Shown here piece by piece: positions 35,357 through 42,996 of a DNA stretch of 64,000 bases (position 1 is the first letter of the stretch; every line of letters begins with the position of its first letter). A program made the translations under genes and the position numbers. Source of the DNA: Acidobacteriota bacterium (GTDB lineage Bacteria; Acidobacteriota; Terriglobia; Bryobacterales; Bryobacteraceae); contig JAPKZB010000081.1 of NCBI GenBank assembly GCA_026393985.1, positions 98,136-162,135 of the forward strand. The letters run 5' to 3'. Under the pieces are notes generated by a model. It made no database searches and had not been told where the DNA came from. It saw only the letters and a list, made by a program, of their open reading frames with translations.

Positions 35357-36039
35357 AGGGCTACATCCTGCACTTTGAGGCGGCGATTACGAGCGCCGTC
35401 GGGCGTTTTGGGGCGGAGTTGGCGCCGCAGAGCCGGGTGCTGGACGCGGGTGCGGGCGAGGGGCAGTATGCCCATTATTTCGCGGGCCATCGGTATGTGG
35501 GGGTGGACCTGGGGGTTGGCGATGCGGCGTGGGACTACGGGGGGTTGAGCGCGGTGGCCGATCTGCTAGCGCTGCCGTTTCCCGATGGGACGTTCGATGG
35601 TGTGCTGAACGTGGTAACGCTCGAGCACGTGACCGATCCGCCGGGCGTGGTGAGGGAGTTGGCGCGGGTACTGGCCGCGGGGGGGCGCCTGCTGCTGATT
35701 GTTCCGCACGAGTGGGAGGTGCATCAGCATCCCCACGACTACTTCCGCTACACGCGGTTCGGCTGCCAGCTGCTGCTCAAGGGCGCCGGACTGCGGATTG
35801 ACTCCATCCGTCCGGTGGGCGGCTACTTCCGGCTGCTCAGCCGGCGTTTGCTATCCGGCTACAAGTTCTTTCCGGCACCGCTCAGTTGGCTGTGGCTGGC
35901 GGTGGTGGCGCTTCCGGCGCTGCTGCTGCCGTGGCTTGACGGACTGGATCGGCAGGCCGACTATACGCTGGGCTACATCTGCCACGCGCACAAGGACGCG
36001 GAATCGGGTTACGCTGATGGCTATGCCGAAACGCCGTGA
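35353..36039 (+). CDS. Class I SAM-dependent methyltransferase with C-terminal membrane segment
   Basis: 228 residues. The SAM fold shows VLDAGAGEGQYAHYF, YVGVDLGVGD, ALPFPDGTFDGVLNVVTLEH (split) and GGRLLLIVPHEWEVHQHPHDYFRYT, the last being typical of Methyltransf_11 enzymes in polysaccharide clusters. Residues about 175-200 are strongly hydrophobic (LSWLWLAVVALPALLLPW), suggesting membrane attachment. Start ATG 35353 overlaps the preceding stop by 4 bases and the next gene begins inside its last codons. The acceptor is unknown. Confidence 0.88.
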   Translation: MKGYILHFEAAITSAVGRFGAELAPQSRVLDAGAGEGQYAHYFAGHRYVGVDLGVGDAAWDYGGLSAVADLLALPFPDGTFDGVLNVVTLEHVTDPPGVVRELARVLAAGGRLLLIVPHEWEVHQHPHDYFRYTRFGCQLLLKGAGLRIDSIRPVGGYFRLLSRRLLSGYKFFPAPLSWLWLAVVALPALLLPWLDGLDRQADYTLGYICHAHKDAESGYADGYAETP

Positions 36040-36427
36040 CCTGATTGCCCTTGCCGCCCCGCTGGCGCTGTTTGCCGCCAAACCGGGTGGCTTGCCCAAC
36101 GTGACGCTCAACGCCAAAGACGTGAAGATACAGAAGAACCCTTTTGGCGAACTGCGCATTTACTTTGACGGCCCGACCGACCAGCTGCGCGCCATGACGG
36201 CCGGCAGCCTGCGGCTGAACGCCGGGGCGACGCCGCATCCGCCGCACACGCACCCGGAAGAGGAGTTCATGGTGGTGACCGAAGGGACCGGGGAGATGTT
36301 TTGCGATGGCAAAACGGTAGCCATCGGACCGGGGTCGATGATGTACTGCGCCGCTAATGTTTCCCATGGGATCGTGAATACGGGTAAAAAGCCGCTGCTG
36401 TTCTACTTTTATAAGTGGAAAGCTTAA
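36017..36427 (+). CDS. Exported cupin-domain protein
   Basis: 136 residues from ATG 36017 (ATG 36023 also possible). The N-terminus KRRDLIALAAPLALFAA is a twin-arginine-like export signal. The body is a single cupin with metal ligands His77, His79, Glu83 (PHTHPEEEF) and His117 (NVSHGI). It overlaps the methyltransferase by 23 bases. An exported cupin at the end of a glycan gene run may act on the secreted sugar, but no catalytic type (isomerase, oxygenase or binding) can be assigned. Confidence 0.85.
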   Translation: MAMPKRRDLIALAAPLALFAAKPGGLPNVTLNAKDVKIQKNPFGELRIYFDGPTDQLRAMTAGSLRLNAGATPHPPHTHPEEEFMVVTEGTGEMFCDGKTVAIGPGSMMYCAANVSHGIVNTGKKPLLFYFYKWKA

Positions 36428-36459
36428 TGTAGGCTTTACGATTCTTTGCAGATCTTGGG

Positions 36460-36488
36460 TTGTTCCGGGGCGGTTGAGGCACTAGAGT
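36460..36488 (+). promoter_or_regulatory. Putative promoter TTGTTC-17-TAGAGT of the sigma factor gene
   Basis: TTGTTC (36460-36465) and TAGAGT (36483-36488) are 17 bases apart; TAGAGT ends 7 bases before ATG 36496. It is one of the few TANNNT sites here with a plausible -35 element. Confidence 0.45.
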
Positions 36489-36495
36489 AGATTCG

Positions 36496-37107
36496 ATGGA
36501 GCCAATCGATTCGGACCTGATGTGCCGGTTTCAGCAAGGTGACCAAACGGCATACGAAGAGCTGGTCAACCGCTACTCGGTCCGTCTGCATCGATTTCTG
36601 CAGCGATTGGTACTGAATTCAGCCGTGGCGGAGGAGTTGACGCAGGATACGTTTCTGCGGGTCTTCCTGGCCCGGGAGCGGTATCAGGCTTCGGCGACCT
36701 TCTCGACGTGGATCTACCGGATTGCCACCAACCTGGCGCTGAACTGGCTGCGGGATTCGCGTCACGCGCGGCAGGCGGCGAGTCTGGAGGCGTTGACCAT
36801 TTTCGGAACAAGGCTGCAGATTCCCTGCCCGGAGCGGACGGCAGAGGAGAATCTGCTGGCGATGGTCAATCGGGACCGGATCCGGATGGCGATCGAGGCG
36901 CTCCCCGAGCGGCAGCGCCTGGCCGTGATTCTGCACAAGTACGAGGGGATGGATTACGAGGCCATCGCCCGGACGCTCGGCTGCTCGGTAGCCGCGCTGA
37001 AGAGCCTGTTATGCCGTGCCTATGCCTTACTGCGCGGGCGGCTGACGGCAGAGGACGAGGCTCAGAACTCGTTACCCTTGTACATCGAAGCCACGTACTG
37101 CTCGTAG
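36496..37107 (+). CDS. ECF-type RNA polymerase sigma factor
   Basis: 203 residues with sigma region 2 (YEELVNRYSVRLHRFLQRL, AEELTQDTFLRVFLA, FSTWIYRIATNLALNWLRD) and sigma region 4 (ALPERQRLAVILHKYEGMDYEAIARTLG, in parts, then VAALKSLLCRAYALLRGRL). There is no extra domain and no adjacent anti-sigma gene with a zinc-binding HxxxCxxC motif. The last 46 bases overlap the 3' end of the convergent msrP gene, so the C-terminal tail (NSLPLYIEATYCS) is encoded opposite msrP codons. Targets are unknown. Confidence 0.92.
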   Translation: MEPIDSDLMCRFQQGDQTAYEELVNRYSVRLHRFLQRLVLNSAVAEELTQDTFLRVFLARERYQASATFSTWIYRIATNLALNWLRDSRHARQAASLEALTIFGTRLQIPCPERTAEENLLAMVNRDRIRMAIEALPERQRLAVILHKYEGMDYEAIARTLGCSVAALKSLLCRAYALLRGRLTAEDEAQNSLPLYIEATYCS

Positions 37108-37982
37108 CCGTTGTAGAGCAGGGTGGGCTTGCGCTGCATGGACGGAATCAACTGTTCGACGGCTTGCGACCAGCGCGGATGGGGCTTCTTGGGGTCGATG
37201 TTTGAATAAAAGCCGTACTCCTGAGCGTTCAATTTATTCCAGAAGGTAGGCGGTTCGGATGAAGTGAATTCGATTTTGACGATCGACTTGATGGATTTGT
37301 AGCCGTATTTCCAGGGCACCACCAGACGGACGGGGGCGCCGTTCTGCTTGGGCAGGGGTTTGCCGTAAATGCCGGTGCTGAGCAGGGTGAGTTCGTTCAT
37401 GGCCTCATCCATGCGGAGACCTTCAAAGTAGGGCCAGGGGTAGGGGGCCTGCTTCATGCCAGGCATCTGGTTGGGACGGTTGACGGTGACGAAACGGAGG
37501 TATTTGGCGGCGGGTTTGGGTTCAACGAGCTTGATGAGTTCGCTCAAGGGGAAACCGGACCAAGGGACCGCCATCGCCCAGCGTTCGACGCAGCGGAAGC
37601 GGTAGAGACGTTCTTCGATGGGGAATTTTTTGAGGAGGTCGTCGAGATCGAGAGTCTGCGGCTTGTTGACCTGTCCGGAGATTTCGATCTTCCAGGGGGA
37701 GATGACAAACTCGCTGGTGAGCGCGGCGAGGCCCTCTTTGGCGTAGGGATTGAATTCGTAGTAGTTGTTGTAGCCCGTGGCGGCCCACTCTTCGGTAATC
37801 GGGCGATCGAGCGTGTACTTCTCGTTGCGCTTCGGCGCGGCCACGGCCAAAGCCGGCGCGGCCAAAGCCGGCGCGGCCAGCAGACCGGCGGCGGTCAGCA
37901 GTTCGCGGCGATTGTAATACGCCGACTCCGGCGTCGCTTCTCTTTCCGGTATCTCCCAACCTTTCCGAGTACGAATCCACAT
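37062..37982 (-). CDS. msrP: Protein-methionine-sulfoxide reductase catalytic subunit MsrP (molybdopterin)
   Basis: 306 residues from ATG 37982, which has TACAGT 6 bases upstream. The N-terminal NRRELLTAAGLLAAPALA is a Tat signal. The sulfite-oxidase fold follows, with the Mo-ligand Cys131 in FRCVERWAMAVPWSG, and ends NGYEQYVASMYKGNEF. MsrP repairs oxidised methionines in periplasmic proteins. Its usual haem membrane partner MsrQ is not next to it, so electrons must come from a distant gene product. The Tat signal includes a perfect 15-bp tandem duplication. Confidence 0.93.
   Translation of the reverse strand: MWIRTRKGWEIPEREATPESAYYNRRELLTAAGLLAAPALAAPALAVAAPKRNEKYTLDRPITEEWAATGYNNYYEFNPYAKEGLAALTSEFVISPWKIEISGQVNKPQTLDLDDLLKKFPIEERLYRFRCVERWAMAVPWSGFPLSELIKLVEPKPAAKYLRFVTVNRPNQMPGMKQAPYPWPYFEGLRMDEAMNELTLLSTGIYGKPLPKQNGAPVRLVVPWKYGYKSIKSIVKIEFTSSEPPTFWNKLNAQEYGFYSNIDPKKPHPRWSQAVEQLIPSMQRKPTLLYNGYEQYVASMYKGNEF
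37846..37875 (-). repeat. 15-bp perfect tandem repeat inside the msrP signal peptide
   Basis: The unit GCCAAAGCCGGCGCG (plus strand) occurs at 37846-37860 and again at 37861-37875. It encodes two copies of a five-residue Ala/Pro/Leu unit just before the Tat cleavage region. Because it is a multiple of three, gain or loss of a unit keeps the frame. Confidence 0.85.
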
Positions 37983-37988
37983 GCTTCT

Positions 37989-37994
37989 ACTGTA
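37989..37994 (-). promoter_or_regulatory. TANNNT -10-like hexamer (TACAGT), 6 bases before msrP ATG
   Basis: Minus-strand TACAGT ends 6 bases before ATG 37982. No ribosome binding site fits in the gap. This decides in favour of the ATG over the upstream in-frame TTG. Confidence 0.5.
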
Positions 37995-38402
37995 CAAAGT
38001 TTAGAAGCCGGAAGGCGGCAGGGGATCCCCACGGAAACCCGACGCCAGGCTGCGACTCGCCCTGAACGCAGCCTGGCGGATCGTAAGCAGGCGGCGCGGC
38101 CTCACACTTGCCCGAGTGAAGGCGGCACCGCTCTGTTCGCTTTGGGAGCGGCTACACGCAGACTACGGCAAAGCGGTCCCTCAACCGCTTGCCTCCGTCC
38201 TGGGCACTCAACCACGCGACTTGCTTACACCCACACTTTCGCATCCGGGACGGGATCGCGCCGGACGGCAGTTTTTCTATCTTATTGATTACAAGAGAAA
38301 TAAAAATTCAATTCGCATGTCAACCGGGTTTTCGCGCGGTGCGACCAGGGCGGAAGTGAGTTGGACAGATGCTTTCAGGACGCTTTCAGTTTCAGGACGC
38401 TT
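37995..38402. other. 400-bp intergenic region with three hairpins
   Basis: No credible protein is encoded; the only frame (38116-38487) is of low coding character and runs into the opposite gene. It holds three perfect inverted repeats: 12-bp arms at 38043-38054 and 38067-38078; 6-bp arms CCGCTC/GAGCGG at 38128-38133 and 38146-38151; 7-bp arms AAGCGGT/ACCGCTT at 38171-38177 and 38184-38190. An AT-rich stretch (38273-38317) follows a GTTTTTCT tract. A REP-like element cluster or a structured non-coding RNA are both possible. Confidence 0.5.
38043..38078. repeat. Perfect 12-bp inverted repeat with 12-base loop
   Basis: CGCCAGGCTGCG at 38043-38054 is mirrored by CGCAGCCTGGCG at 38067-38078. It is not followed by a T run in either direction, so it is not a typical intrinsic terminator. 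Confidence 0.85.
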
Positions 38403-38406
38403 TCAG
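38373..38406. repeat. Perfect 17-bp tandem duplication spanning a stop codon
   Basis: TTTCAGGACGCTTTCAG occurs at 38373-38389 and again at 38390-38406. The second copy contains the TGA stop (38403-38405) of the S66 carboxypeptidase gene on the minus strand. Confidence 0.9.
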
Positions 38407-39422
38407 GAGGTGGCCGCTTCGGTAATCGTCAGCGTGCCGGCATCGGCGTCGAGCGTGGCGGCCACGCCCAGTGGCAGGGTCAGTTGATCGGCGGTGTGCC
38501 CGATCGTCAAGCCCGCGAGCACCGGAATCTTCAGTTTGCCCAGAATCTCGTCGACCACCTCGCCGAGCGAGAGATTGTTATCGAACCCAGGCTTGAAATC
38601 CTTCGGCGTGCAGCGGGAGCACTCGCCGAAGACAATGCCGGCGGCCTGGTCCAACTTGCCCGCCAGCCGCATCTGCGTGAGCATGCGGTCCATGGCGTAG
38701 GGCTCTTCGCCGACGTCTTCGATGAAGAAGATCCTGCCGCGGGTATCGACTTCGTAGGGCGTGCCCATCGTGGTCGCCAGCAGGGTGAGGCATCCTCCGG
38801 TGAGCGGTCCGCTCGCCTTGCCGCCGACCACGGTGCGCAGAGTGTGATTGGGCCGCAGGGGATTGGCCTCGGCCGGGTTGGTCAACGTGCCAAGCGGACC
38901 GCTTTCAAACAACGCCTTCCGGTAGTGTTTTTGCGTGTAGTCGGTGAAGGCGGACAAGGGCACGGGGCCGTGGAAGGTCACCAGGCCGGTCTTCTGGTGG
39001 ATGGCCAGGTGCATGGCCGTGATGTCGCTGTAGCCGATGAAGATCTTCGGGTTCTTTGCGATCAGGTCGTAGTTGAGGGCGGGCAGAATCTGCGCGCTGC
39101 CGTAGCCGCCGCGGATGGCGAAGACGGCGTCGACGCCGGGGTCGGCGAACATCGCATTGACGTCGGCCGCCCGCTCCTCAATCGTGCCGCCGAGATAGCC
39201 GAGCTTTTTCTTGACAAACTGCCCCATCTTCACCTTGCAGCCGAAGTACTCGATGGTCCGGACGGCCGTGCGTAACTCGTCGGGATCGGAGACATAGGTG
39301 GAGGGCGTGACCAGGCCGACGGTCATGCCGGGGTGGAGCCGCCGGGGCTTGCGCAGTTGCGGGGGGGCAGCGGATGCGGCGCTGGCCGCCGCGACGGTTC
39401 CAAGGAAAGATCGGCGTCTCAT
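38403..39422 (-). CDS. LD-carboxypeptidase-like S66 family peptidase, exported
   Basis: 339 residues with a Tat-like signal (RRRSFLGTVAAASAASAA). The body matches S66 enzymes: VGLVTPSTYVSD, IRGGYGSAQILPALNYD, IGYSDITAMHLA with the nucleophilic Ser, then FIEDVGEEPYAMDRML with the catalytic Glu and GLTIGHTADQLTLPLG with the His. LdcA removes the terminal D-alanine of peptidoglycan tetrapeptides and is normally cytoplasmic, so an export signal suggests periplasmic work. TAGACT lies 8 bases before ATG 39422. The stop codon falls in a 17-bp duplication. Confidence 0.9.
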   Translation of the reverse strand: MRRRSFLGTVAAASAASAAPPQLRKPRRLHPGMTVGLVTPSTYVSDPDELRTAVRTIEYFGCKVKMGQFVKKKLGYLGGTIEERAADVNAMFADPGVDAVFAIRGGYGSAQILPALNYDLIAKNPKIFIGYSDITAMHLAIHQKTGLVTFHGPVPLSAFTDYTQKHYRKALFESGPLGTLTNPAEANPLRPNHTLRTVVGGKASGPLTGGCLTLLATTMGTPYEVDTRGRIFFIEDVGEEPYAMDRMLTQMRLAGKLDQAAGIVFGECSRCTPKDFKPGFDNNLSLGEVVDEILGKLKIPVLAGLTIGHTADQLTLPLGVAATLDADAGTLTITEAATS

Positions 39423-39430
39423 ACCAGTTG

Positions 39431-39436
39431 AGTCTA
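39431..39436 (-). promoter_or_regulatory. TANNNT -10-like hexamer (TAGACT), 8 bases before ATG 39422
   Basis: Minus-strand TAGACT ends 8 bases before the S66 peptidase ATG. The gap (ACTGG-containing) has no ribosome binding site. Confidence 0.5.
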
Positions 39437-39451
39437 AGGCCGGGCTGCGCC

Positions 39452-39955
39452 CTAAAGCAAAGGCCGCACGCGCCGCTGATACTCGCGGTAGGCTTCGCCC
39501 AACTCCCGCACCAGCTTCCGCTCCTCAAACTGCATCCCGATGAAGAGATACACCGTAAGCCCCGCGGCGAGCAACAAACCGCCTTCGGTCATGACAGGGC
39601 GGAGCCAGAGAATCCCGAGCGTGGCAACGTAGAGCGGATGCCGCGAATACCGGTAGAGCAGGGGCTCCCGGAAGACAGCCGGACCCGGCTCCCGCCAGCC
39701 CAACAGTTCGCCGGCGCCCAGGGAGACCGCGGCCCCAACCAGCAGAGCCCAACTGGCCACCCAGAGAGGCCAGACCCAGGGCGAGGTGCGCCACAACAGG
39801 TCCGGCAGTGGACGCCAAAGGGCCCACAGACAAGCCACGGCGGCGTAGGAGGCCAGCGCATACGTCCGCCGGCGGAGCCCCGGCCAGCGCGCCATGCAGC
39901 TATGTTGCAGGGCGAACAGCAGAAGCAGCAACAGATTCGAGCCCGCCGCCGTCAC
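39452..39955 (-). CDS. Isoprenylcysteine-carboxyl-methyltransferase-like membrane protein
   Basis: 167 residues with four or five membrane segments. The C-terminal signature [16 protein letters not shown], then [21 protein letters not shown] (split), matches the ICMT/PEMT family of membrane methyltransferases (NnrU/ICMT superfamily), where the RHP and E-E-R motifs bind SAM. GTG 39955 overlaps the glgB stop as GTGA. Bacterial substrates are generally unknown; small lipids or isoprenoids are likely. Confidence 0.85.
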   Translation of the reverse strand: MTAAGSNLLLLLLFALQHSCMARWPGLRRRTYALASYAAVACLWALWRPLPDLLWRTSPWVWPLWVASWALLVGAAVSLGAGELLGWREPGPAVFREPLLYRYSRHPLYVATLGILWLRPVMTEGGLLLAAGLTVYLFIGMQFEERKLVRELGEAYREYQRRVRPLL

Positions 39956-42090
39956 ACGCGTTGGAACACCAGCACGCCGAGCGGCGGCAGCGTGAGAGAA
40001 ACACTGTAGGGCCGGCCGTGGCTAGGCATCTCTTCGGCCAGCACCCAGCCATGATTCCCGGCATTCGACCCGCCAAAGAAGTGCGAATCCGAGTTGAGAA
40101 GTTCGATGTAAGTTCCTGCCTCCGGGACGCCGATCCGGTAACCGCGCCGTTCGACCGGGGTGAAGTTACACACCACCAGTAACCAGTCGCGCGGATCCTT
40201 CGCTTTGCGATTGAAGGCGATGACGGAGGATTCGACATCGCGGAAGTCGACCCACTCGAAACCATCCGAGTCGTGATCGCGCTCATAGAGCGCGGGCTGG
40301 CGGCGGTAGAGCGCGTTCAACTCGGCCACAAAGTGCTGTAACTGGCGGTGGAACGGGTAATCGAGCAGGACCCAGTTGCAGCTCGCGCCTTCGTTCCACT
40401 CTTCGTACTGGCCGATTTCCTGGCCCATGAAGAGAAGCTTCTTGCCCGGATGGGTGTACATGTAGCCCAGAAAGGCCCGCACGTTGGCAAAGCGCTGCCA
40501 CTCATCGCCAGGCATCTTACCAAGCAGCGAACTTTTGCCGTGCACGACCTCGTCATGAGAGACGGGCAGGAGGAAGTTCTCCGTGAAGGCGTAGAGCAGC
40601 GAGAAGGTAATGTGATTCTGATTGAACTTACGGAAAACCGGATCGTGCTTGAAGTAGGCGAACATGTCGTGCATCCATCCCATGTTCCACTTCATGGTGA
40701 AGCCGAGGCCACCGGTATAGACTGGGCGCGACACGCCGACAAAGGAGGTGGACTCCTCGGCGATGGTCACCGTCCCGGGGATCTTGTGAACCTCCGTGTT
40801 GCACTGGCGCAGAAAGGCGATCGCCTCGAGATTTTCGCGGCCGCCGAACTCGTTGGTGAGCCATTCGCCGGGCTCGCGGCAGTAATCGAGATAGAGCATC
40901 GAGGCCACGGCATCGACGCGTAAACCATCAATGTGATATTGCTCGAGCCAGAAGAGAGCGTTTGAGATGAGAAAGCTGACCACTTCGCTGCGGCCATAGT
41001 TGAAGACGAGGGTCCCCCAGCCTTTGTGTTCGCCTTTGCGCGGGTCGGCGTGCTCATAGAGGGCCGTGCCATCGAAGAAGGCGAGGCCGTGGGCATCGCG
41101 GGGATAGTGCCCTGGAACCCAATCGACGATGACGCCGATGCCGGCCGCGTGGCAGCGGTCGACAAAGTACTTGAAATCATCGGGCGAGCCGAACCGGGAG
41201 GTGGGCGCGTAGAAGCCGGTAACCTGATAGCCCCAGGAGCCGGAGAAGGGATGCTCCATGATCGGGAGTAACTCGATGTGAGTATAGTGCAGGCGCTTGA
41301 CATACTCGACCAGGGTGACGGCGAGTTCGCGATAGGAGAGCGGCCGTCCGTCCGGGTGGCGCATCCAGCTTTCGAGGTGCACCTCGTAGACGGCCATCGG
41401 CTCTTCGAGGGCATTGCGCCGGGCGCGTTCTTCGAGCCACTCCTGGTCGGTCCACTGGTAGCTGCGGAGGTCGGCCACCACGGAGGCCGTCCGGGGCGGG
41501 ACCTCGGATTGGAAGCCGTAGGGATCGCACTTCAGCTGCTCGTAGCCGTTGTACTTACTCTTGACGAAGTACTTATAGCTTATCCCGTAAGTAACACCGG
41601 GGATAAACAACTCCCAGACACCGCCGTCGCGCATGCGCATGGGGTGCCGCCGGGTGTCCCAGTCGTTGCAGTCGCCGGTGACGCTTACCGATTGGGCGTT
41701 CGGGGCCCAGACCGCGAACAGGACGCCGTCGACGCCATCGACTTCGGTCCGGTGCGCGCCGAGGGTTTCCCAGGCGCGGTACAACGTGCCCTCGCCGTGC
41801 AGGTGGAGATCGAAGCTGCTGAGGATGGGCCAGAAGCGGTAGGGGTCCTCCTGTTCGACAGTTTGGCCGTTGGGCAGGGTGAGCGCCAATCGGTAGCTGC
41901 CGGTCCATTCACCGATCCAGAAGCCGCTGGGGTCGGCCTGCCGCATGGGAGTATGCAGTTCGCCGCGGACGAGCGTAACGGCTGCCGCCTGCGGCAGGAA
42001 GGCGCGGACCTCTCCGCCGTGGGGACCCAGAATCCGGAACGGGTCGCCGTGGTAGCCGCCCAGGATCGCGTCAATCTCTTCGCGGAGCAT
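39952..42090 (-). CDS. glgB: 1,4-alpha-glucan branching enzyme
   Basis: 712 residues, typical length. N-terminal carbohydrate-binding modules ([17 protein letters not shown]-like: [19 protein letters not shown]) precede the GH13 barrel with [15 protein letters not shown], the nucleophile region [15 protein letters not shown], the acid/base TIAEESTSF and the SHDEVVHGK motif. GlgB forms alpha-1,6 branches in glycogen. No glgA, glgC or glgP is in the window. ATG 42090 is 18 bases from the start of the divergent deaminase, with CATAAT 6 bases upstream. It overlaps the downstream methyltransferase by 4 bases. Confidence 0.96.
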   Translation of the reverse strand: MLREEIDAILGGYHGDPFRILGPHGGEVRAFLPQAAAVTLVRGELHTPMRQADPSGFWIGEWTGSYRLALTLPNGQTVEQEDPYRFWPILSSFDLHLHGEGTLYRAWETLGAHRTEVDGVDGVLFAVWAPNAQSVSVTGDCNDWDTRRHPMRMRDGGVWELFIPGVTYGISYKYFVKSKYNGYEQLKCDPYGFQSEVPPRTASVVADLRSYQWTDQEWLEERARRNALEEPMAVYEVHLESWMRHPDGRPLSYRELAVTLVEYVKRLHYTHIELLPIMEHPFSGSWGYQVTGFYAPTSRFGSPDDFKYFVDRCHAAGIGVIVDWVPGHYPRDAHGLAFFDGTALYEHADPRKGEHKGWGTLVFNYGRSEVVSFLISNALFWLEQYHIDGLRVDAVASMLYLDYCREPGEWLTNEFGGRENLEAIAFLRQCNTEVHKIPGTVTIAEESTSFVGVSRPVYTGGLGFTMKWNMGWMHDMFAYFKHDPVFRKFNQNHITFSLLYAFTENFLLPVSHDEVVHGKSSLLGKMPGDEWQRFANVRAFLGYMYTHPGKKLLFMGQEIGQYEEWNEGASCNWVLLDYPFHRQLQHFVAELNALYRRQPALYERDHDSDGFEWVDFRDVESSVIAFNRKAKDPRDWLLVVCNFTPVERRGYRIGVPEAGTYIELLNSDSHFFGGSNAGNHGWVLAEEMPSHGRPYSVSLTLPPLGVLVFQRV

Positions 42091-42095
42091 GCGAC

Positions 42096-42102
42096 TATTA
42101 TG
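42096..42102. promoter_or_regulatory. Overlapping divergent -10-like hexamers between glgB and the deaminase
   Basis: Plus strand TATTAT at 42096-42101 ends 7 bases before GTG 42109. Minus strand CATAAT at 42097-42102 ends 6 bases before glgB ATG 42090. The two elements coincide except for one base, so a single AT-rich hexamer may drive both directions. Confidence 0.5.
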
Positions 42103-42108
42103 GCAATA

Positions 42109-42996
42109 GTGCTTGATTTTCTAAAGACGCTTCCTAAAGCCGAACTCCATGTCCATCTGGAGGGCTCCTTTACCCCTGACGTTCCCGATGCCGAATTAGC
42201 CGCCAAGTGGGACTGCTGCGACTTTGCCAGTTTCCTCGAATCATTCAAGTGGACGGTGAGTTTTCTCAAGAAACCTGAGGATTATGGGCGGGCCGCCCGG
42301 CAGTTGATTTCGGGACTGCGGCGCCAGGGTGTGCAGTATGCCGAGATTACGCTGTCGGCCGGCGTGGTCCGGTGGAAGAAGCTCGATCTTGAAGAAGTCT
42401 ACGCCGCGGTGAACCGCGAAGCCCGGCGCGCGCCCTTCCCTGTTTACTGGATTGTCGATTGTATCCGTCAGCACGGCGGCGGGGGCGCGATGCCGGTGGC
42501 GAAGTTTGCGGCGCGTCATGCGGCGGATGGCGTGGCGGCTTTCGGCATTGGGGGCGACGAGACCAGCGTACCGGCCGAGGAGTTTCGCGGCGCCGTCGAG
42601 GCGGCGGGGGTGCCGTTTGTGCCGCACGCCGGGGAGATATCGAACGCGGAAAACATCTGGGAGATGATCCGTCTGGGCGCCCGGCGCATCGGCCACGGGA
42701 TTCGGGCGGTGGAGGATCCAGAGCTTTGCTCCTATCTCAAAGCGCACGATATCCCGCTCGAAATTTCGCTCACGAGCAATGTGCGCACGGGGGCGGTGCC
42801 TTCGCTGCGGGTGCATCCGCTCCGGCAACTGTTCGACGCCGGGGTGCCGATCGTGCTCGGCACCGACGACCCGGCCATCTTCGGCACGACGCTCGTCGAT
42901 GAGTATTTGATGGCCGCCGAACTCGGCTTTTCGCGGGCGGAACTGGCGCAGTTAGCCGAAAACAGCCTGCGTTACGGCTTCCACCGCGCTAAGTAG
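42109..42996 (+). CDS. Adenosine deaminase-family metallohydrolase
   Basis: 295 residues from GTG 42109 (ATG 42100 is three codons upstream). Zinc motif ELHVHLEGS (His14, His16), [27 protein letters not shown] and the [10 protein letters not shown] zinc-Asp motif are all present. It is shorter than eukaryotic adenosine deaminases. Bacteria that make menaquinone through 6-amino-6-deoxyfutalosine may use an ADA-like deaminase (MqnX type) to form futalosine; because mqnE is in this genome, that role is a reasonable alternative to plain adenosine deamination. Its last 25 bases overlap the convergent sialidase-like gene. Confidence 0.88.
   Translation: MLDFLKTLPKAELHVHLEGSFTPDVPDAELAAKWDCCDFASFLESFKWTVSFLKKPEDYGRAARQLISGLRRQGVQYAEITLSAGVVRWKKLDLEEVYAAVNREARRAPFPVYWIVDCIRQHGGGGAMPVAKFAARHAADGVAAFGIGGDETSVPAEEFRGAVEAAGVPFVPHAGEISNAENIWEMIRLGARRIGHGIRAVEDPELCSYLKAHDIPLEISLTSNVRTGAVPSLRVHPLRQLFDAGVPIVLGTDDPAIFGTTLVDEYLMAAELGFSRAELAQLAENSLRYGFHRAK

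Noticed and set aside
38116-38487. 123-codon plus-strand frame in the 38-kb intergenic region
   Set aside because: It contains the hairpins, reads through the tandem repeat into the S66 gene in antisense, and has no coherent protein pattern.
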